From Myxococcales bacterium (GTDB lineage: Bacteria > Myxococcota_A > UBA9160 > SMWR01): a DNA stretch of 64,000 nucleotides. The notes under the pieces were generated by a model. It was not told the DNA's origin, ran no database searches, and saw nothing but the letters and a program-made list of their open reading frames with translations. The translations under genes were made by a program, and so were the position numbers. The stretch is taken from NCBI GenBank assembly GCA_022561775.1, contig JADFQO010000003.1, positions 1 through 64,000 of the forward strand. The letters run 5' to 3'. This document shows positions 26,373 to 34,998 of this stretch, piece after piece (positions within the stretch are counted from its first letter, which is position 1; each line of letters starts with the position of its first letter).

Positions 26373-27454
26373 TGTCGCGCTCATTGATTCGGGTATTGGT
26401 GATCGACGACTCCGCATTCAGTCGGCAGGCGATCACGCGCATGCTCGACGCCTCGCCGCTGATCGAGGTCGTCGGCGTTGCGCGCGATGGTGAGCAGGCC
26501 TTGCGGAAGACCTTCGAGCTGGAGCCAGATCTCATTACCGTTGATCTCGAGATGCCTCGCATGGACGGATTCACCTTCCTCCGGGTCGTGATGAGCAAGC
26601 GCCCGACGCCGGTGATCGTGATCAGCGGTCGGACCGGAAAAGAAGACGTCTTCCGCGCCCTCGAGCTTGGCGCCGTCGACTTCGTCGGCAAACCGAGCCC
26701 TCGCGCGACGCTGGAGCTCAACAACATCGAGCAAGAGCTGGTTCAGAAGGTGCACGCAATTCGCGATCTGAGGATCGAAAAGGTCCAAAATCGGATTAGC
26801 GCGACGCCCGCGGTGGTCCAAAAGGAAAGCGGCCCGCCGTTGTCGACACTCAGAGTCGTTGCAATCGGATCCTCGACAGGAGGGCCCGCCGCACTGATGC
26901 AACTCTTCAGCGCATTCCCAGACGCGCCCCGATGTTCATTCGTGGTCGCTCAGCACATGCCTGCGGGATTTACCCGCGGATTTGCGGAGCGCATCGATCG
27001 CCTGACCCGGCTGCGCGCGATCGAGGCTGAAGGCGGCGAGGCCTTGTCGCCTGGGACAGTACTGATTGCACCCGGCGGCAAGCACCTGGAATTCGAGAGC
27101 AGCGGAGGGCGTGTCGTGGCGAGGTTGATCGCCGCCGATGACCGGGACAGATACACGCCATCGGTTGATCGTATGTTCGAGAGTGCGGCAAAACACCTCG
27201 GCAAAGATCTTCTCGCCGTGGTGTTGACGGGAATGGGTGACGACGGACGATTGGGGGTCCGTTCGGTGAATCTGGCGGGTGGCAGTGTCATCGCGGAATC
27301 GGATAGTACGGCTGTCGTCTTCGGAATGCCTCAGCAGGCGATCCGAACGGGCCTCGTCGATCAGGTTCTTCCGTTGGGAGAGATCGCTGCGGCGATTCAG
27401 GTTGGATACCGGGACTCGTCGAGACGGGAACAGGGTGATGAGGGCACGTCATGA
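26369..27454 (+). CDS. cheB: Chemotaxis-specific methylesterase/deamidase CheB
   Basis: A 361-residue protein with an N-terminal receiver (acidic pair in VIDDS, phospho-acceptor D59 in TVDLEMPRMDG) and a C-terminal methylesterase. The catalytic triad is visible: S169 (AIGSSTGGP), H196 (AQHMPAGFT) and D292 (TGMGDDG). With CheR it supplies adaptation. It starts at the doubled ATG at 26369/26372, overlapping cheR. No cheD gene is present in the cluster. Confidence 0.96.
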   Translation: MMSRSLIRVLVIDDSAFSRQAITRMLDASPLIEVVGVARDGEQALRKTFELEPDLITVDLEMPRMDGFTFLRVVMSKRPTPVIVISGRTGKEDVFRALELGAVDFVGKPSPRATLELNNIEQELVQKVHAIRDLRIEKVQNRISATPAVVQKESGPPLSTLRVVAIGSSTGGPAALMQLFSAFPDAPRCSFVVAQHMPAGFTRGFAERIDRLTRLRAIEAEGGEALSPGTVLIAPGGKHLEFESSGGRVVARLIAADDRDRYTPSVDRMFESAAKHLGKDLLAVVLTGMGDDGRLGVRSVNLAGGSVIAESDSTAVVFGMPQQAIRTGLVDQVLPLGEIAAAIQVGYRDSSRREQGDEGTS

Positions 27455-28269
27455 GTGGTGATCGCAAAGACCTCTTCAAGAACGGAGAAGAGTTCTTGCA
27501 ACTCTTCTCCCGAGGCGCCGAGTTCACCAAGGAACTTCTCATCGAAAACGAGCGATTGCGCGCGAGTCTGGCGGTGCTCGAGCAGGAGCAGGCGGACGCG
27601 TCGAAAACGCCCGAAGAGTGGGACAAGTATCGTGATGAACTGCAAACGCGGTTGCAGGATCTGGAGGTGGAGTGCGAGGGCGTTCGAGTGCGCCTACAGC
27701 AGGTGGAAGCGGAGAATCAGCAGTTTGCGGCTCGCTACCTCGAGATCGAAGAGGAAAACAACAACCTCGCGAATCTATACATAGCCAGCTACCAGCTTCA
27801 TTCAACGCTCGACCTCGCTGAAGTCTTGAAGATCATCGTCGAAATCGTCATCAATCTCATCGGTGCAGAGATCTTTGCCGTGTACCTGTTGGATGGCGAA
27901 TCGGGGCAGCTCGATGTGGCGGTTTCGGAAGGAGCGGAACGGTCCGAATTTCCGAGTTGCTCGGACCCCGGAGGCATCATCGCGAAGTCGTTGGAGACCG
28001 CAGTGCCTGTGTGTGGGGACCCTACGCGGCCGTCAAACCTCGAGGAGCCGATCGTCTGCATTCCACTGATCGTCCAGAACCGACCGATCGGCTTGATCGG
28101 GATCTTCGGCCTGCTCCAGCAGAAAGACGGGTTCTCGGCGCTCGATCACGAGTTGTTCACCGTGATGGGTGGGCACGCCTCAACCGCTCTTTTCGCGGCG
28201 CGGCTCTACTCGCAATCGGAGCGGAAGCTAAACACCATCCAGGGGTTCATCGATCTTTTGACGGAGTGA
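27451..28269 (+). CDS. Coiled-coil/GAF-domain protein
   Basis: A 272-residue soluble protein. Residues about 18-110 form a long coiled coil (ERLRASLAVLEQEQ; ELQTRLQDLEVECEGVRVRLQQ) and residues about 115-265 a GAF domain (LHSTLDLAEVLKIIVEIVINLIGAEIFAVYLLD; VCIPLIVQNRPIGLIGIFGLL). There is no kinase, cyclase or DNA-binding output, so it probably senses a ligand or acts as adaptor. It overlaps cheB by 4 bases and precedes the second cheY by 40 bases, so it belongs to the same transcript. Confidence 0.8.
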   Translation: MSGDRKDLFKNGEEFLQLFSRGAEFTKELLIENERLRASLAVLEQEQADASKTPEEWDKYRDELQTRLQDLEVECEGVRVRLQQVEAENQQFAARYLEIEEENNNLANLYIASYQLHSTLDLAEVLKIIVEIVINLIGAEIFAVYLLDGESGQLDVAVSEGAERSEFPSCSDPGGIIAKSLETAVPVCGDPTRPSNLEEPIVCIPLIVQNRPIGLIGIFGLLQQKDGFSALDHELFTVMGGHASTALFAARLYSQSERKLNTIQGFIDLLTE

Positions 28270-28309
28270 CGAAGAACCCGTGTAATCTACGCGGAGCATG
28301 GAGTTGAGC

Positions 28310-28696
28310 ATGGACCGGAAAAGAATCCTGATAGTCGAAGACAGCCCGACGATGCGACAGCTTCTAGTGTTCGCTCTTCGTCGTCTAAAAGACGTCGACA
28401 TCATCGAGGCCCAGGATGGAATGGATGGGCTTCGCAAGGTGTCGAGTGACCATTTTGACCTGGCTCTGATCGATATCAATATGCCGGTGATGGATGGGCT
28501 CAAGCTGATCAGCCTGATTCGAGGTGAAGATAGCCTTCGCGACATTCCGATCGTGGTGATCACCACCGAGGGCGCGAAGGAGGATCGCGAGAGGGCACTC
28601 TCACTGGGGGCGAACGAGTATCTCACGAAACCCATTCAAGCGAATCGTGTGCTGAGGGTCGTACAGAGCCTGTTGAAGGGTGAGTCAAAGACGTGA
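28310..28696 (+). CDS. cheY: CheY-like single-domain response regulator (second copy)
   Basis: A 128-residue receiver ending the chemosensory cluster. The acidic pair is in IVEDSPTM; the phospho-acceptor is D55 (LIDINMPVMDG), the switch T86 (ITTEGAKED) and K107 (LTKPIQ). I chose ATG 28310 because GGAG lies 6 bases before it and the length then matches the first CheY; ATG 28298 is in frame 12 bases upstream but badly spaced. It resembles the first CheY closely enough to suggest duplication, with one acting perhaps as phosphate sink. Confidence 0.92.
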   Translation: MDRKRILIVEDSPTMRQLLVFALRRLKDVDIIEAQDGMDGLRKVSSDHFDLALIDINMPVMDGLKLISLIRGEDSLRDIPIVVITTEGAKEDRERALSLGANEYLTKPIQANRVLRVVQSLLKGESKT

Positions 28697-28891
28697 GACG
28701 GGGTTGGCGGAATGGCGCCCGTCGACAGAGCGCGCCGTCGATCGCATAAGCCGTGCACCCACCGAAACCTGTCGGATTCCAACACGCTTCACGGCCCTCC
28801 TGACGGCTCAAAACGGACTGTCTTCAGCCGCGCCCGGAACGTGTGCCGCGGGCGGCTGTGGTATACCTGCTCGGTGAATCGAAAGTGGGCA

Positions 28892-29413
28892 ATGCGTGGG
28901 TTTCGGCTGGTCGCGCTGGCGATCATTCAGCTCGCCGGCTCCGGTTGCGGCTACAAGCTCATCGACTACAGCGAGCCCATCGCGGGCCTGGGCTCGGTGG
29001 CGATTCAGACCTTCAAGAACGAATCCTACGAACCCGGCGTCGAGTTCGTCGTGGCGGATGCCCTGCGCCGGGAGTTCTTGCGACGCGGCGCGCTGGTGTT
29101 GGTCGACGATGCGATCGATGCCGATTTGGTCGTGTCGGGAGTCGTTGAGCCGATCGTCACGAGAGCCCGGAGTTTCTCGTCCATCGCGCTCGCACTCGAG
29201 TGGGAAGTCACGCTCGAGCTGGCCGTCTACGCGGAGTGGTCGGACGGTACCCGGACGCGCCTCGACGAGGACGCGACCCTGGCCAGGGAGCGTTACCTGG
29301 CGAGCGCGGATATCGAGGCGACCCGAAAGAATCGCGACGAAGCGATTCGGGTGATGGCGTCGGGCCTTGCCGCGCATGTCCACGACATGCTCTATGAGCT
29401 CACCCTGCCATGA
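28892..29413 (+). CDS. lptE: LptE-like outer-membrane lipoprotein
   Basis: A 173-residue exported protein in the place usually held by lptE, directly before holA. The N-terminus is a short lipoprotein-type signal with GSGCGYKL (Cys at residue 19); the lipobox is loose at -3 (G rather than L). The body matches the LptE pattern of a GYxL start, a segment on 'fkN.s.epg.e..v.dalr.efl' (VAIQTFKNESYEPG) and DADLVVSGVV. LptE plugs the LptD barrel during LPS delivery. An in-frame GTG at 28874 could extend the protein by six residues. It overlaps holA by 4 bases. The 195 bases before it hold no clear promoter. Confidence 0.78.
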   Translation: MRGFRLVALAIIQLAGSGCGYKLIDYSEPIAGLGSVAIQTFKNESYEPGVEFVVADALRREFLRRGALVLVDDAIDADLVVSGVVEPIVTRARSFSSIALALEWEVTLELAVYAEWSDGTRTRLDEDATLARERYLASADIEATRKNRDEAIRVMASGLAAHVHDMLYELTLP

Positions 29414-30384
29414 CCCTCGATGAGCTCCGCTCGGAGCTCGAGGCGGCCCAGGTGCGTTCCAGCTACCTCGTCGTTGGTGCGGAGCCGCTGCTGCGCGACG
29501 ACGCGTTGGAGGCGATCCGAATCGCCGTGCTTGGCGACGGCCCCTCGGATTTCGACTACGAGCGACTCGACGGAGAAATGATTACTGGCGCCGCGTTGCT
29601 CGATGCGGTGGGAACACTGCCGGTGTTGGCCCCCCGACGTCTCGTCGTGCTGCGCGGACCCGAGGCCGCGCGCGCCAAGGCGCGCGGGCTCACCGACGCT
29701 CTCGGTGAAGCACTGGTCGCACTGGAAGATAGTCGCGAAACCGTCCTCGTTGTCCTCGCGGAGAAGGTGGACGGGCGCTCCCGCTGGGTGAAGGCCTTTG
29801 GAAGTGCTTCAGTGGTACGCTGTGATCCACCGCGAGGAGGCCGGGCGCTCTCTGCCTTCATCGCTGCCGAGGCGAGTCGGCAAGGGGTCGCCCTCGACCC
29901 GGCCGCGATCGCATTGCTCGCCGAGCGGACCGGCCCCCAGTTGTTGATGCTGCGGCAGGAGATCGCGAAGGCCGCTCTGTTCGTCGCGCCCGGCGAACAG
30001 GTGAAAGCAAAACACGTAGCGGAGTCGACGAGCGATGTTGCCGAAGAGCCCATCTGGGATCTCACCGACGCGATCGGCGAAGGGCGTTGCGGCGATTCGC
30101 TGGCCCTGCTCGGGAAATTGCTGCGCTCGGGGAGTGCGCCGCCCGCGATTCTGGGTGCGTTCGTCGGGCACTTTCGAAAGCTCACGAGCGTGCGCAGCGG
30201 AGGTGTCGTCACAGGACCGCCCTTCGCGATTCGCAAACTGGAGGGCCAGTCGCTCAGATTCAGCCCGGGGCGCCTACTCTCTTGCCTCGCTGCGATTCAC
30301 CAGACCGACCTCGCCCTCAAGGGCGCGGGGGGGATCCCATCGGAACTCGCGTTGGAGAGCCTGGTGATCGCCCTCGCCAGCTGA
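29410..30384 (+). CDS. holA: DNA polymerase III subunit delta
   Basis: A 324-residue clamp-loader delta subunit. The N-terminal part has the usual SYLVVGAEPLLRDDALEAIR opening and an AAA+-like fold without a functional P-loop, as normal for delta; the middle part shows QGVALDPAAIALLAERTGPQLLMLRQEIAKAAL; the C-terminal domain has IWDLTDAIGEGRCGDSLALLGKLLRSG. It opens the sliding clamp. The order lptE-holA-rpsT is widespread, except that rpsT is on the opposite strand here. Confidence 0.93.
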   Translation: MTLDELRSELEAAQVRSSYLVVGAEPLLRDDALEAIRIAVLGDGPSDFDYERLDGEMITGAALLDAVGTLPVLAPRRLVVLRGPEAARAKARGLTDALGEALVALEDSRETVLVVLAEKVDGRSRWVKAFGSASVVRCDPPRGGRALSAFIAAEASRQGVALDPAAIALLAERTGPQLLMLRQEIAKAALFVAPGEQVKAKHVAESTSDVAEEPIWDLTDAIGEGRCGDSLALLGKLLRSGSAPPAILGAFVGHFRKLTSVRSGGVVTGPPFAIRKLEGQSLRFSPGRLLSCLAAIHQTDLALKGAGGIPSELALESLVIALAS

Positions 30385-30466
30385 CGGCGAGGCCATCGCG
30401 AACATCCGCTCCGAGTGCTGCCGATGGGCCTGGGGATGCGGGTAGCGCGGAGGTCGTTTCGCGGGA

Positions 30467-30736
30467 TCAGCTCGACGCGAGTCGATTCTGATTCTTGGCT
30501 AGGCGGGAGACCTGTCGGCTCGCGCGCTGCCGCGGGATCGCCCCCTTCGAGGCGGCCCGGCGCAGGACGCCTTCGGCGACCCTTAGTGCTGCCGTCGTCT
30601 CTCCTGCGTCACCCTCTGCCAGCGCGGACCGAGCGCTCTTGACCGCCGACTTGACTCGGCTACGCGTGCGGCGATTGCGCTCGGTGCGCTTGGGTGTCTG
30701 ACGGGCTCTCTTTTTCGCCGATTTGTGATATGCCAC
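30467..30736 (-). CDS. rpsT: 30S ribosomal protein S20
   Basis: An 89-residue basic protein with the S20 pattern HKSAKKRARQTPKRTERNRRTRSRVKSAVK; the helical C-terminal ends in RQVSRLAKNQNRLASS. The start is GTG 30736 (GTG GCA TAT CAC), preceded by GAGAGA. A strong promoter lies just upstream on the same strand (see 30766-30794). It converges with holA across an 82-base gap. Confidence 0.95.
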   Translation of the reverse strand: MAYHKSAKKRARQTPKRTERNRRTRSRVKSAVKSARSALAEGDAGETTAALRVAEGVLRRAASKGAIPRQRASRQVSRLAKNQNRLASS

Positions 30737-30765
30737 GGATTCTCTCTCGGAATTGACGGGGACCG

Positions 30766-30794
30766 ATCATAGGGAGCGCCAGCCCCGGTGTCGA
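30766..30794 (-). promoter_or_regulatory. Sigma-70-type promoter of rpsT
   Basis: On the minus strand TCGACA (30794-30789) and TATGAT (30771-30766) are separated by exactly 17 bases; each matches the consensus in 5 of 6 positions. The start point would fall near 30759, giving a leader of about 22 bases before the rpsT GTG. It is the best housekeeping promoter I see in the window. Confidence 0.65.
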
Positions 30795-30889
30795 CGGGAG
30801 CCTCCCGGGATCTGGGAGCAGCCTTCAGAGCGGGGCCAGGTTCACCGATAAGCACCGCGGGCCGGTGGGTTCCGGGGGGAATTGCGGTG

Positions 30890-32821
30890 ATGGGAAGCAG
30901 CAGTCGGGTCGTAGCCCTTGCGGCGGTCGGAGGTTGCTTCCTGGTATCTTGGGCACCCGCGAGCGCTCAGGATCTCACTTCCCCGGTCGAAGCGGCAGCG
31001 CCGGGCGGGCCCGAAGCGGGCCCCCCGGATCCAGTCGTCCAGGCTCCAGGTTCCAATCCAGTCCCGCCGGCGTACTTCGCGAGCGAACTGAGCCGAACGC
31101 CAGCGGCGGTTCGCCTCGCCTGGTGGGCCGAGTCCGAAGATCCGGCCGCGCGCAACCGGCAAGCCCGACGCGCGGCGCTGCGGCACGGGATGTGGAACTT
31201 CGACCCGGCTGCGCGCGTGCTGATCGGCCCCGAGTTGAAAGGTGCCGGTCTCGAGCAGGCACAAGCCGCGGTCGCGCTCTCCCCCGATCTTCCGGCGGCC
31301 CGAATGGCTTTGGCCCGGGAGATCTGGCTGGAGGGCGATTCACCGATCGCCGCGCTGCGGGGCGCGTTTGACGCGCTGCTCGCAATCCCGCGCCACTTCG
31401 AAGCGTCGATCTGGTTTTCGGCGACGACCCTGACCATCTGTACGCTGGCCCTGATCGCCGGCGGATTCCTGACGCTTGTCATTTTCGGCGTCTTCGCGTT
31501 TCTCCACGCAGCCCACGACATCGGGGACCTGATCCCGTCAGCGATGCCGACTTTCGCCCGCGCCGCACTGCTCGGTTCGGTGATGCTCGTGCCGCTCGTC
31601 TTGCAACAGGGCCTGCTCGGGCTCGCCCTCCCGCTTTTTGCCATCGCCTTACTCTACGGAGGCGCTTCACAGCGCCTGGTCGTGTGCCTGGCAGCCGGCG
31701 CAGTGCTGATCGGCGCGTTCCCGATGGCGCGGCTCACGGGCAGATTGCTCACCGCCTATGTCGATACCCCGATCGAGGCGGCGGTTTTGGCGACCGATGG
31801 ATTCGCGCTGCTCGGAGATATGCGTGTGCTCGAATCGGTAGCGGAAAGCGATCCGGTGGCCGCCATGGCGCTGGCTATGACGTCCCGCCGAGCGGGCAAT
31901 CTGGCCAAAGCCGACGCGCAATATCAACGTCTGCTCCAGCAGGAACCTGCCAATTACGCCGCCGCCAACAATGCGGCGAATGTGAAGCTGGAGCTCGGCC
32001 AGCTGGAGAGCGCCATCAGTCTCTACCGGAGGTCGTTGGAATTGGACCACTCCGCGACTGTGCTCTTCAATCTCTTCCAGGCTCAGGGGCAGGCGTTCAA
32101 GCTGGATGACGTCGGCCAGACCTTGGCCGCCGCACAGCAAGCGGATTCCGAGAGGATCGCCGAACTCACGCTGCTGCAGGGAAGCGACCTCGCAGGATTC
32201 ACGGTTGATCTCCCGCTGCCGCGTCGCATGCTCTGGGATCGGATCCTCGCTGCCCAGTCTGGCGAATCGTTCGTGACCGAGATTCGCTCGGCGATCGCGC
32301 CGGGCGTACTTGGCCAGAGCGCGCGGTTCTCGGCGGGCGCATTCGCTTCGATCGCAATCCTCTCGTTGGCGGGTGCTTCTCGATGGAAGAGGTCTCACTG
32401 GTGCGGTCGGTGCGGCAGAACGATGTGCCCCCGCTGTGAGCCGGAGCTCGGTGAAGAAGAGGATTGCGAGAGTTGCAATCGTCTTTTTCAACACCCCGAG
32501 ACCACTGCTCGCGCGATGCGAGCGGTGCGCGTCGGCGCACTGCGCTTTCGCGAGCAACGTCTGGCACGCGTTCGGTTGATCGTATCGATCGTCCTTCCGG
32601 GAGCCGCCGGCGCGCTGGCGCGATGCCCTTGGGCGAGTTTCATCGGGGCTCTTTCTGCCGCGATCGCGACCCTGGCGATTTACTGGCGCAACGGTGTCAC
32701 GCCGGATCCGCTTACTGCTGGTGCGGCGGCGCCAATGGCCTTCGGGTTGATCTCGGCTCTGGCATTGTTCTGCTACAGCGCTTCGGTCATTTTTTCGCTC
32801 GCTGCGCGGAGTAGGAGCTAG
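30890..32821 (+). CDS. Membrane protein with TPR region and embedded zinc ribbon
   Basis: A 643-residue protein. A signal peptide (VVALAAVGGCFLVSWAPASA) is followed by a Pro-rich stretch and helical repeats (to about 165). Several hydrophobic segments follow (SIWFSATTLTICTLALIAGGF; ALLGSVMLVPLVLQQGLLGL; LVVCLAAGAVLIGAF), then TPR repeats (LAKADAQYQRLLQQEP; LESAISLYRRSLELD). Later come another membrane segment, a six-Cys zinc-ribbon-like cluster (WCGRCGRTMCPRC...CESC) and two more membrane segments. Start ATG 30890 is chosen because it puts the signal peptide at the N-terminus. It is followed 2 bases later by a DUF4388 gene, a pairing that suggests a joint function; what that is I cannot say. 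Confidence 0.7.
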   Translation: MGSSSRVVALAAVGGCFLVSWAPASAQDLTSPVEAAAPGGPEAGPPDPVVQAPGSNPVPPAYFASELSRTPAAVRLAWWAESEDPAARNRQARRAALRHGMWNFDPAARVLIGPELKGAGLEQAQAAVALSPDLPAARMALAREIWLEGDSPIAALRGAFDALLAIPRHFEASIWFSATTLTICTLALIAGGFLTLVIFGVFAFLHAAHDIGDLIPSAMPTFARAALLGSVMLVPLVLQQGLLGLALPLFAIALLYGGASQRLVVCLAAGAVLIGAFPMARLTGRLLTAYVDTPIEAAVLATDGFALLGDMRVLESVAESDPVAAMALAMTSRRAGNLAKADAQYQRLLQQEPANYAAANNAANVKLELGQLESAISLYRRSLELDHSATVLFNLFQAQGQAFKLDDVGQTLAAAQQADSERIAELTLLQGSDLAGFTVDLPLPRRMLWDRILAAQSGESFVTEIRSAIAPGVLGQSARFSAGAFASIAILSLAGASRWKRSHWCGRCGRTMCPRCEPELGEEEDCESCNRLFQHPETTARAMRAVRVGALRFREQRLARVRLIVSIVLPGAAGALARCPWASFIGALSAAIATLAIYWRNGVTPDPLTAGAAAPMAFGLISALALFCYSASVIFSLAARSRS

Positions 32822-32823
32822 CG

Positions 32824-33945
32824 ATGGCTGCATCTCTCCGCGGCGATCTCAAGGACTTCGGCATCGCGGATGTCTTCCAGTTGATGGGACAACAGCGCAA
32901 GACCGGTGTTCTCGAATTCAACGGAGATGGTCAGCAGATCCAGATCCTCTTCGACCAAGGTGCAGTGGTGTCCGCCGCACCGGTCGGGTCCTGGCCCGAC
33001 GCGGCCTTTGGAGAGATGCTCATGCGGTGCGGATTGTTGAGCCGAGACCGCGTTGACGAATTGCGGCGAGAGTGCGGCGCTTCAGCGCGGACATTAACTG
33101 GTGTCGCTACTTCCCGAGGGTGGCTTGGTGAAGACGAGCTTCGAAAGATCGAAGAACTCCTCACGCGCGAGACCATCTTCTCGGTCCTGCGCTGGAGAGC
33201 CGGGTCATTCGACTTCACGACGAAGGAAATCGAACACGATCAGAGTGCCGACTCGCTTCTCGGAGCGGAGCAGATCCTGATGGACGGCCTCCGCATGATC
33301 GATGAATGGGAGAGCTTCGCCGATCTCGTTCCGTCCGAGGATACGGTCTTCCGTCGATTGCTCTCCTTCCAGCAATACGGCGAGCGGTGCAGCGGCGAGG
33401 CGCCCGGGCAGCTTGCGAATGCCGAGCGCATCTTCCAGCTGATCGATGGGCGTCTTCCGGTACGCCGCATCATCGACCTTTCCATGCTCGGTACCTTCGA
33501 TTCGGTTCGCGCGCTCGCTCGGCTACACCGGCACAAGATCATCGAAACCGTGGATCTCGAAATCCTGGCGTCATCCTCCGAGGTCGATCCAGGAGGGGCT
33601 CGCCAGTCGCCCCGACGCGGCATGCTCGCTGCGATCGCCTCGCTCGCGTTGCTCGCGGCTGTCACGGGATCGATCCCGCAGCGATTGGGCTCCGGGGACC
33701 CTCCGGATGCGTTTGCGATCCAGCGGCCCGCCGCCCTCGAGCTCGCCAGATACGCCCACGGGAAGCACCGGGTTCGCCACGCCCTCGGGATCTATTGGTT
33801 CACCCACGGTCGCTGGCCGACGAACCTCGCTGAGCTCGTGAACGACGGTTTTCTGTCGCATCGGGAATTGGCATCCGAGGATGGCCATCCCTACTATTTC
33901 GCGAATCGCGAGAACGGTACCTGGTTGCTCGCGCCGGACCGCTGA
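32824..33945 (+). CDS. DUF4388 protein with one membrane segment and pseudopilin-like tail
   Basis: A 373-residue protein. The N-terminal DUF4388 domain (ASLRGDLKDFGIADVFQLMG; GVLEFNGDGQQIQILFDQGAVV) matches the domain at 14146 and is followed by a helical region (about 90-260). One membrane segment lies near 262-280 (GMLAAIASLALLAAVTG). The tail (about 300-373) has the pattern of type II/IV pseudopilin heads (IYWFTHGRWPTNLAELVNDG; DGHPYYFANRENGTWLL). The cytoplasmic DUF4388 part would thus be tied to a periplasmic tail. It is paired with the TPR membrane protein gene upstream (2-base gap). Confidence 0.7.
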   Translation: MAASLRGDLKDFGIADVFQLMGQQRKTGVLEFNGDGQQIQILFDQGAVVSAAPVGSWPDAAFGEMLMRCGLLSRDRVDELRRECGASARTLTGVATSRGWLGEDELRKIEELLTRETIFSVLRWRAGSFDFTTKEIEHDQSADSLLGAEQILMDGLRMIDEWESFADLVPSEDTVFRRLLSFQQYGERCSGEAPGQLANAERIFQLIDGRLPVRRIIDLSMLGTFDSVRALARLHRHKIIETVDLEILASSSEVDPGGARQSPRRGMLAAIASLALLAAVTGSIPQRLGSGDPPDAFAIQRPAALELARYAHGKHRVRHALGIYWFTHGRWPTNLAELVNDGFLSHRELASEDGHPYYFANRENGTWLLAPDR

Positions 33946-33954
33946 GGAAATCCC

Positions 33955-34998
33955 CTGTCCAAAACCGACTCCACTGCCCGCCAGACCCTGATATTCGATG
34001 ACAACCAGAGTGCGGCTGCACTCTACGGAGAGGGAGACCGCATCCTCCGCGTGCTGGAGCGAGATCTCGGGGTCGATGCGAGGGCGCGTGGCAACGAAGT
34101 CCGGCTGGTGGGAGACGCCGACAAGGTCGAGCTCGCGCGCAAGGTCCTCGAAGAACTATACGGTGTTGTTCGGTCTGGGGGCGAGGTGCGCGCCCGCGAT
34201 GTTCGCCAAGCGGTGCGGATGGTTACCGAAGAGCCCGACGTAAACCCCGGGGAGGCCTCCGAGGACGTTCTGTCTTCGGTCGGCGGTCGGCGTCGAATCA
34301 AGGCGAAGAACCTCAATCAGCGTCGGTATATCGAGGCGATGAGCAAGAGCGACGTCGTCTTTGCGGTTGGCCCCGCCGGCACGGGCAAAACGTATCTCGC
34401 GATGGCGATGGCGATCGCGGCTCTCAATCGCCACGAAGTTTCGCGCGTCGTGCTGACCCGTCCTGCGGTGGAAGCCGGCGAGAAGCTGGGCTTCCTGCCA
34501 GGATCGATGGCCGAAAAGGTCAATCCCTATTTACGCCCACTCTACGACGCGCTGAACGACATGATGCCCTTTGAAAAATCCAGTCGCTTGATGGAGCGAG
34601 GTGTGATCGAGGTGGCTCCACTGGGTTTCATGCGCGGCCGCACGCTCAACGATTCGTTCGTGATTCTGGACGAAGCGCAGAACACGACCCATGAGCAGAT
34701 GAAGATGCTGCTGACGCGCCTCGGATTCGACTCGAAGGCGGTGATCACCGGTGACGTCACGCAGATCGACCTGCCTACTGACAAGCGCAGCGGACTGGTT
34801 GACGCAACGAAAATCCTGGCGGGTATTGAAGGGATCGACTTCCTCTATTTCAGTGAGAAGGACGTGGTTCGTCATCCGCTCGTCCAGTCGATCATCGTCG
34901 CCTACGATCGCTACGATGCGGACTCGACAAACGGCCGCGCTGATGACGCTCAGAGACAGCAGACAGTGCGTAAAGTGACGGATTCCGACGACGAGTGA
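33955..34998 (+). CDS. phoH: PhoH-like ATPase, probably with a CTG start codon
   Basis: A 347-residue PhoH/YbeZ ATPase. Walker A is GPAGTGKTY, Walker B FVILDEAQNTT. The family's conserved N-terminus (LTFDDN-type; here TLIFDDNQSAAALYGEGDRILRVLE) lies upstream of the first standard start (GTG 34051). No ATG, GTG or TTG occurs in frame between the preceding stop and that segment. A GAGGAAA site at 33945-33950 sits five bases before CTG 33955, which would start the protein at the expected place. It precedes ybeY, its usual partner in rRNA maturation, with a 4-base overlap. Confidence 0.85.
   Translation: MSKTDSTARQTLIFDDNQSAAALYGEGDRILRVLERDLGVDARARGNEVRLVGDADKVELARKVLEELYGVVRSGGEVRARDVRQAVRMVTEEPDVNPGEASEDVLSSVGGRRRIKAKNLNQRRYIEAMSKSDVVFAVGPAGTGKTYLAMAMAIAALNRHEVSRVVLTRPAVEAGEKLGFLPGSMAEKVNPYLRPLYDALNDMMPFEKSSRLMERGVIEVAPLGFMRGRTLNDSFVILDEAQNTTHEQMKMLLTRLGFDSKAVITGDVTQIDLPTDKRSGLVDATKILAGIEGIDFLYFSEKDVVRHPLVQSIIVAYDRYDADSTNGRADDAQRQQTVRKVTDSDDE

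Noticed and set aside
28697-28730. GACGGG...CCCGTC inverted repeat after the second cheY
   Set aside because: Six-base stem with a long 15-base loop and no T-run; too weak to call a terminator.
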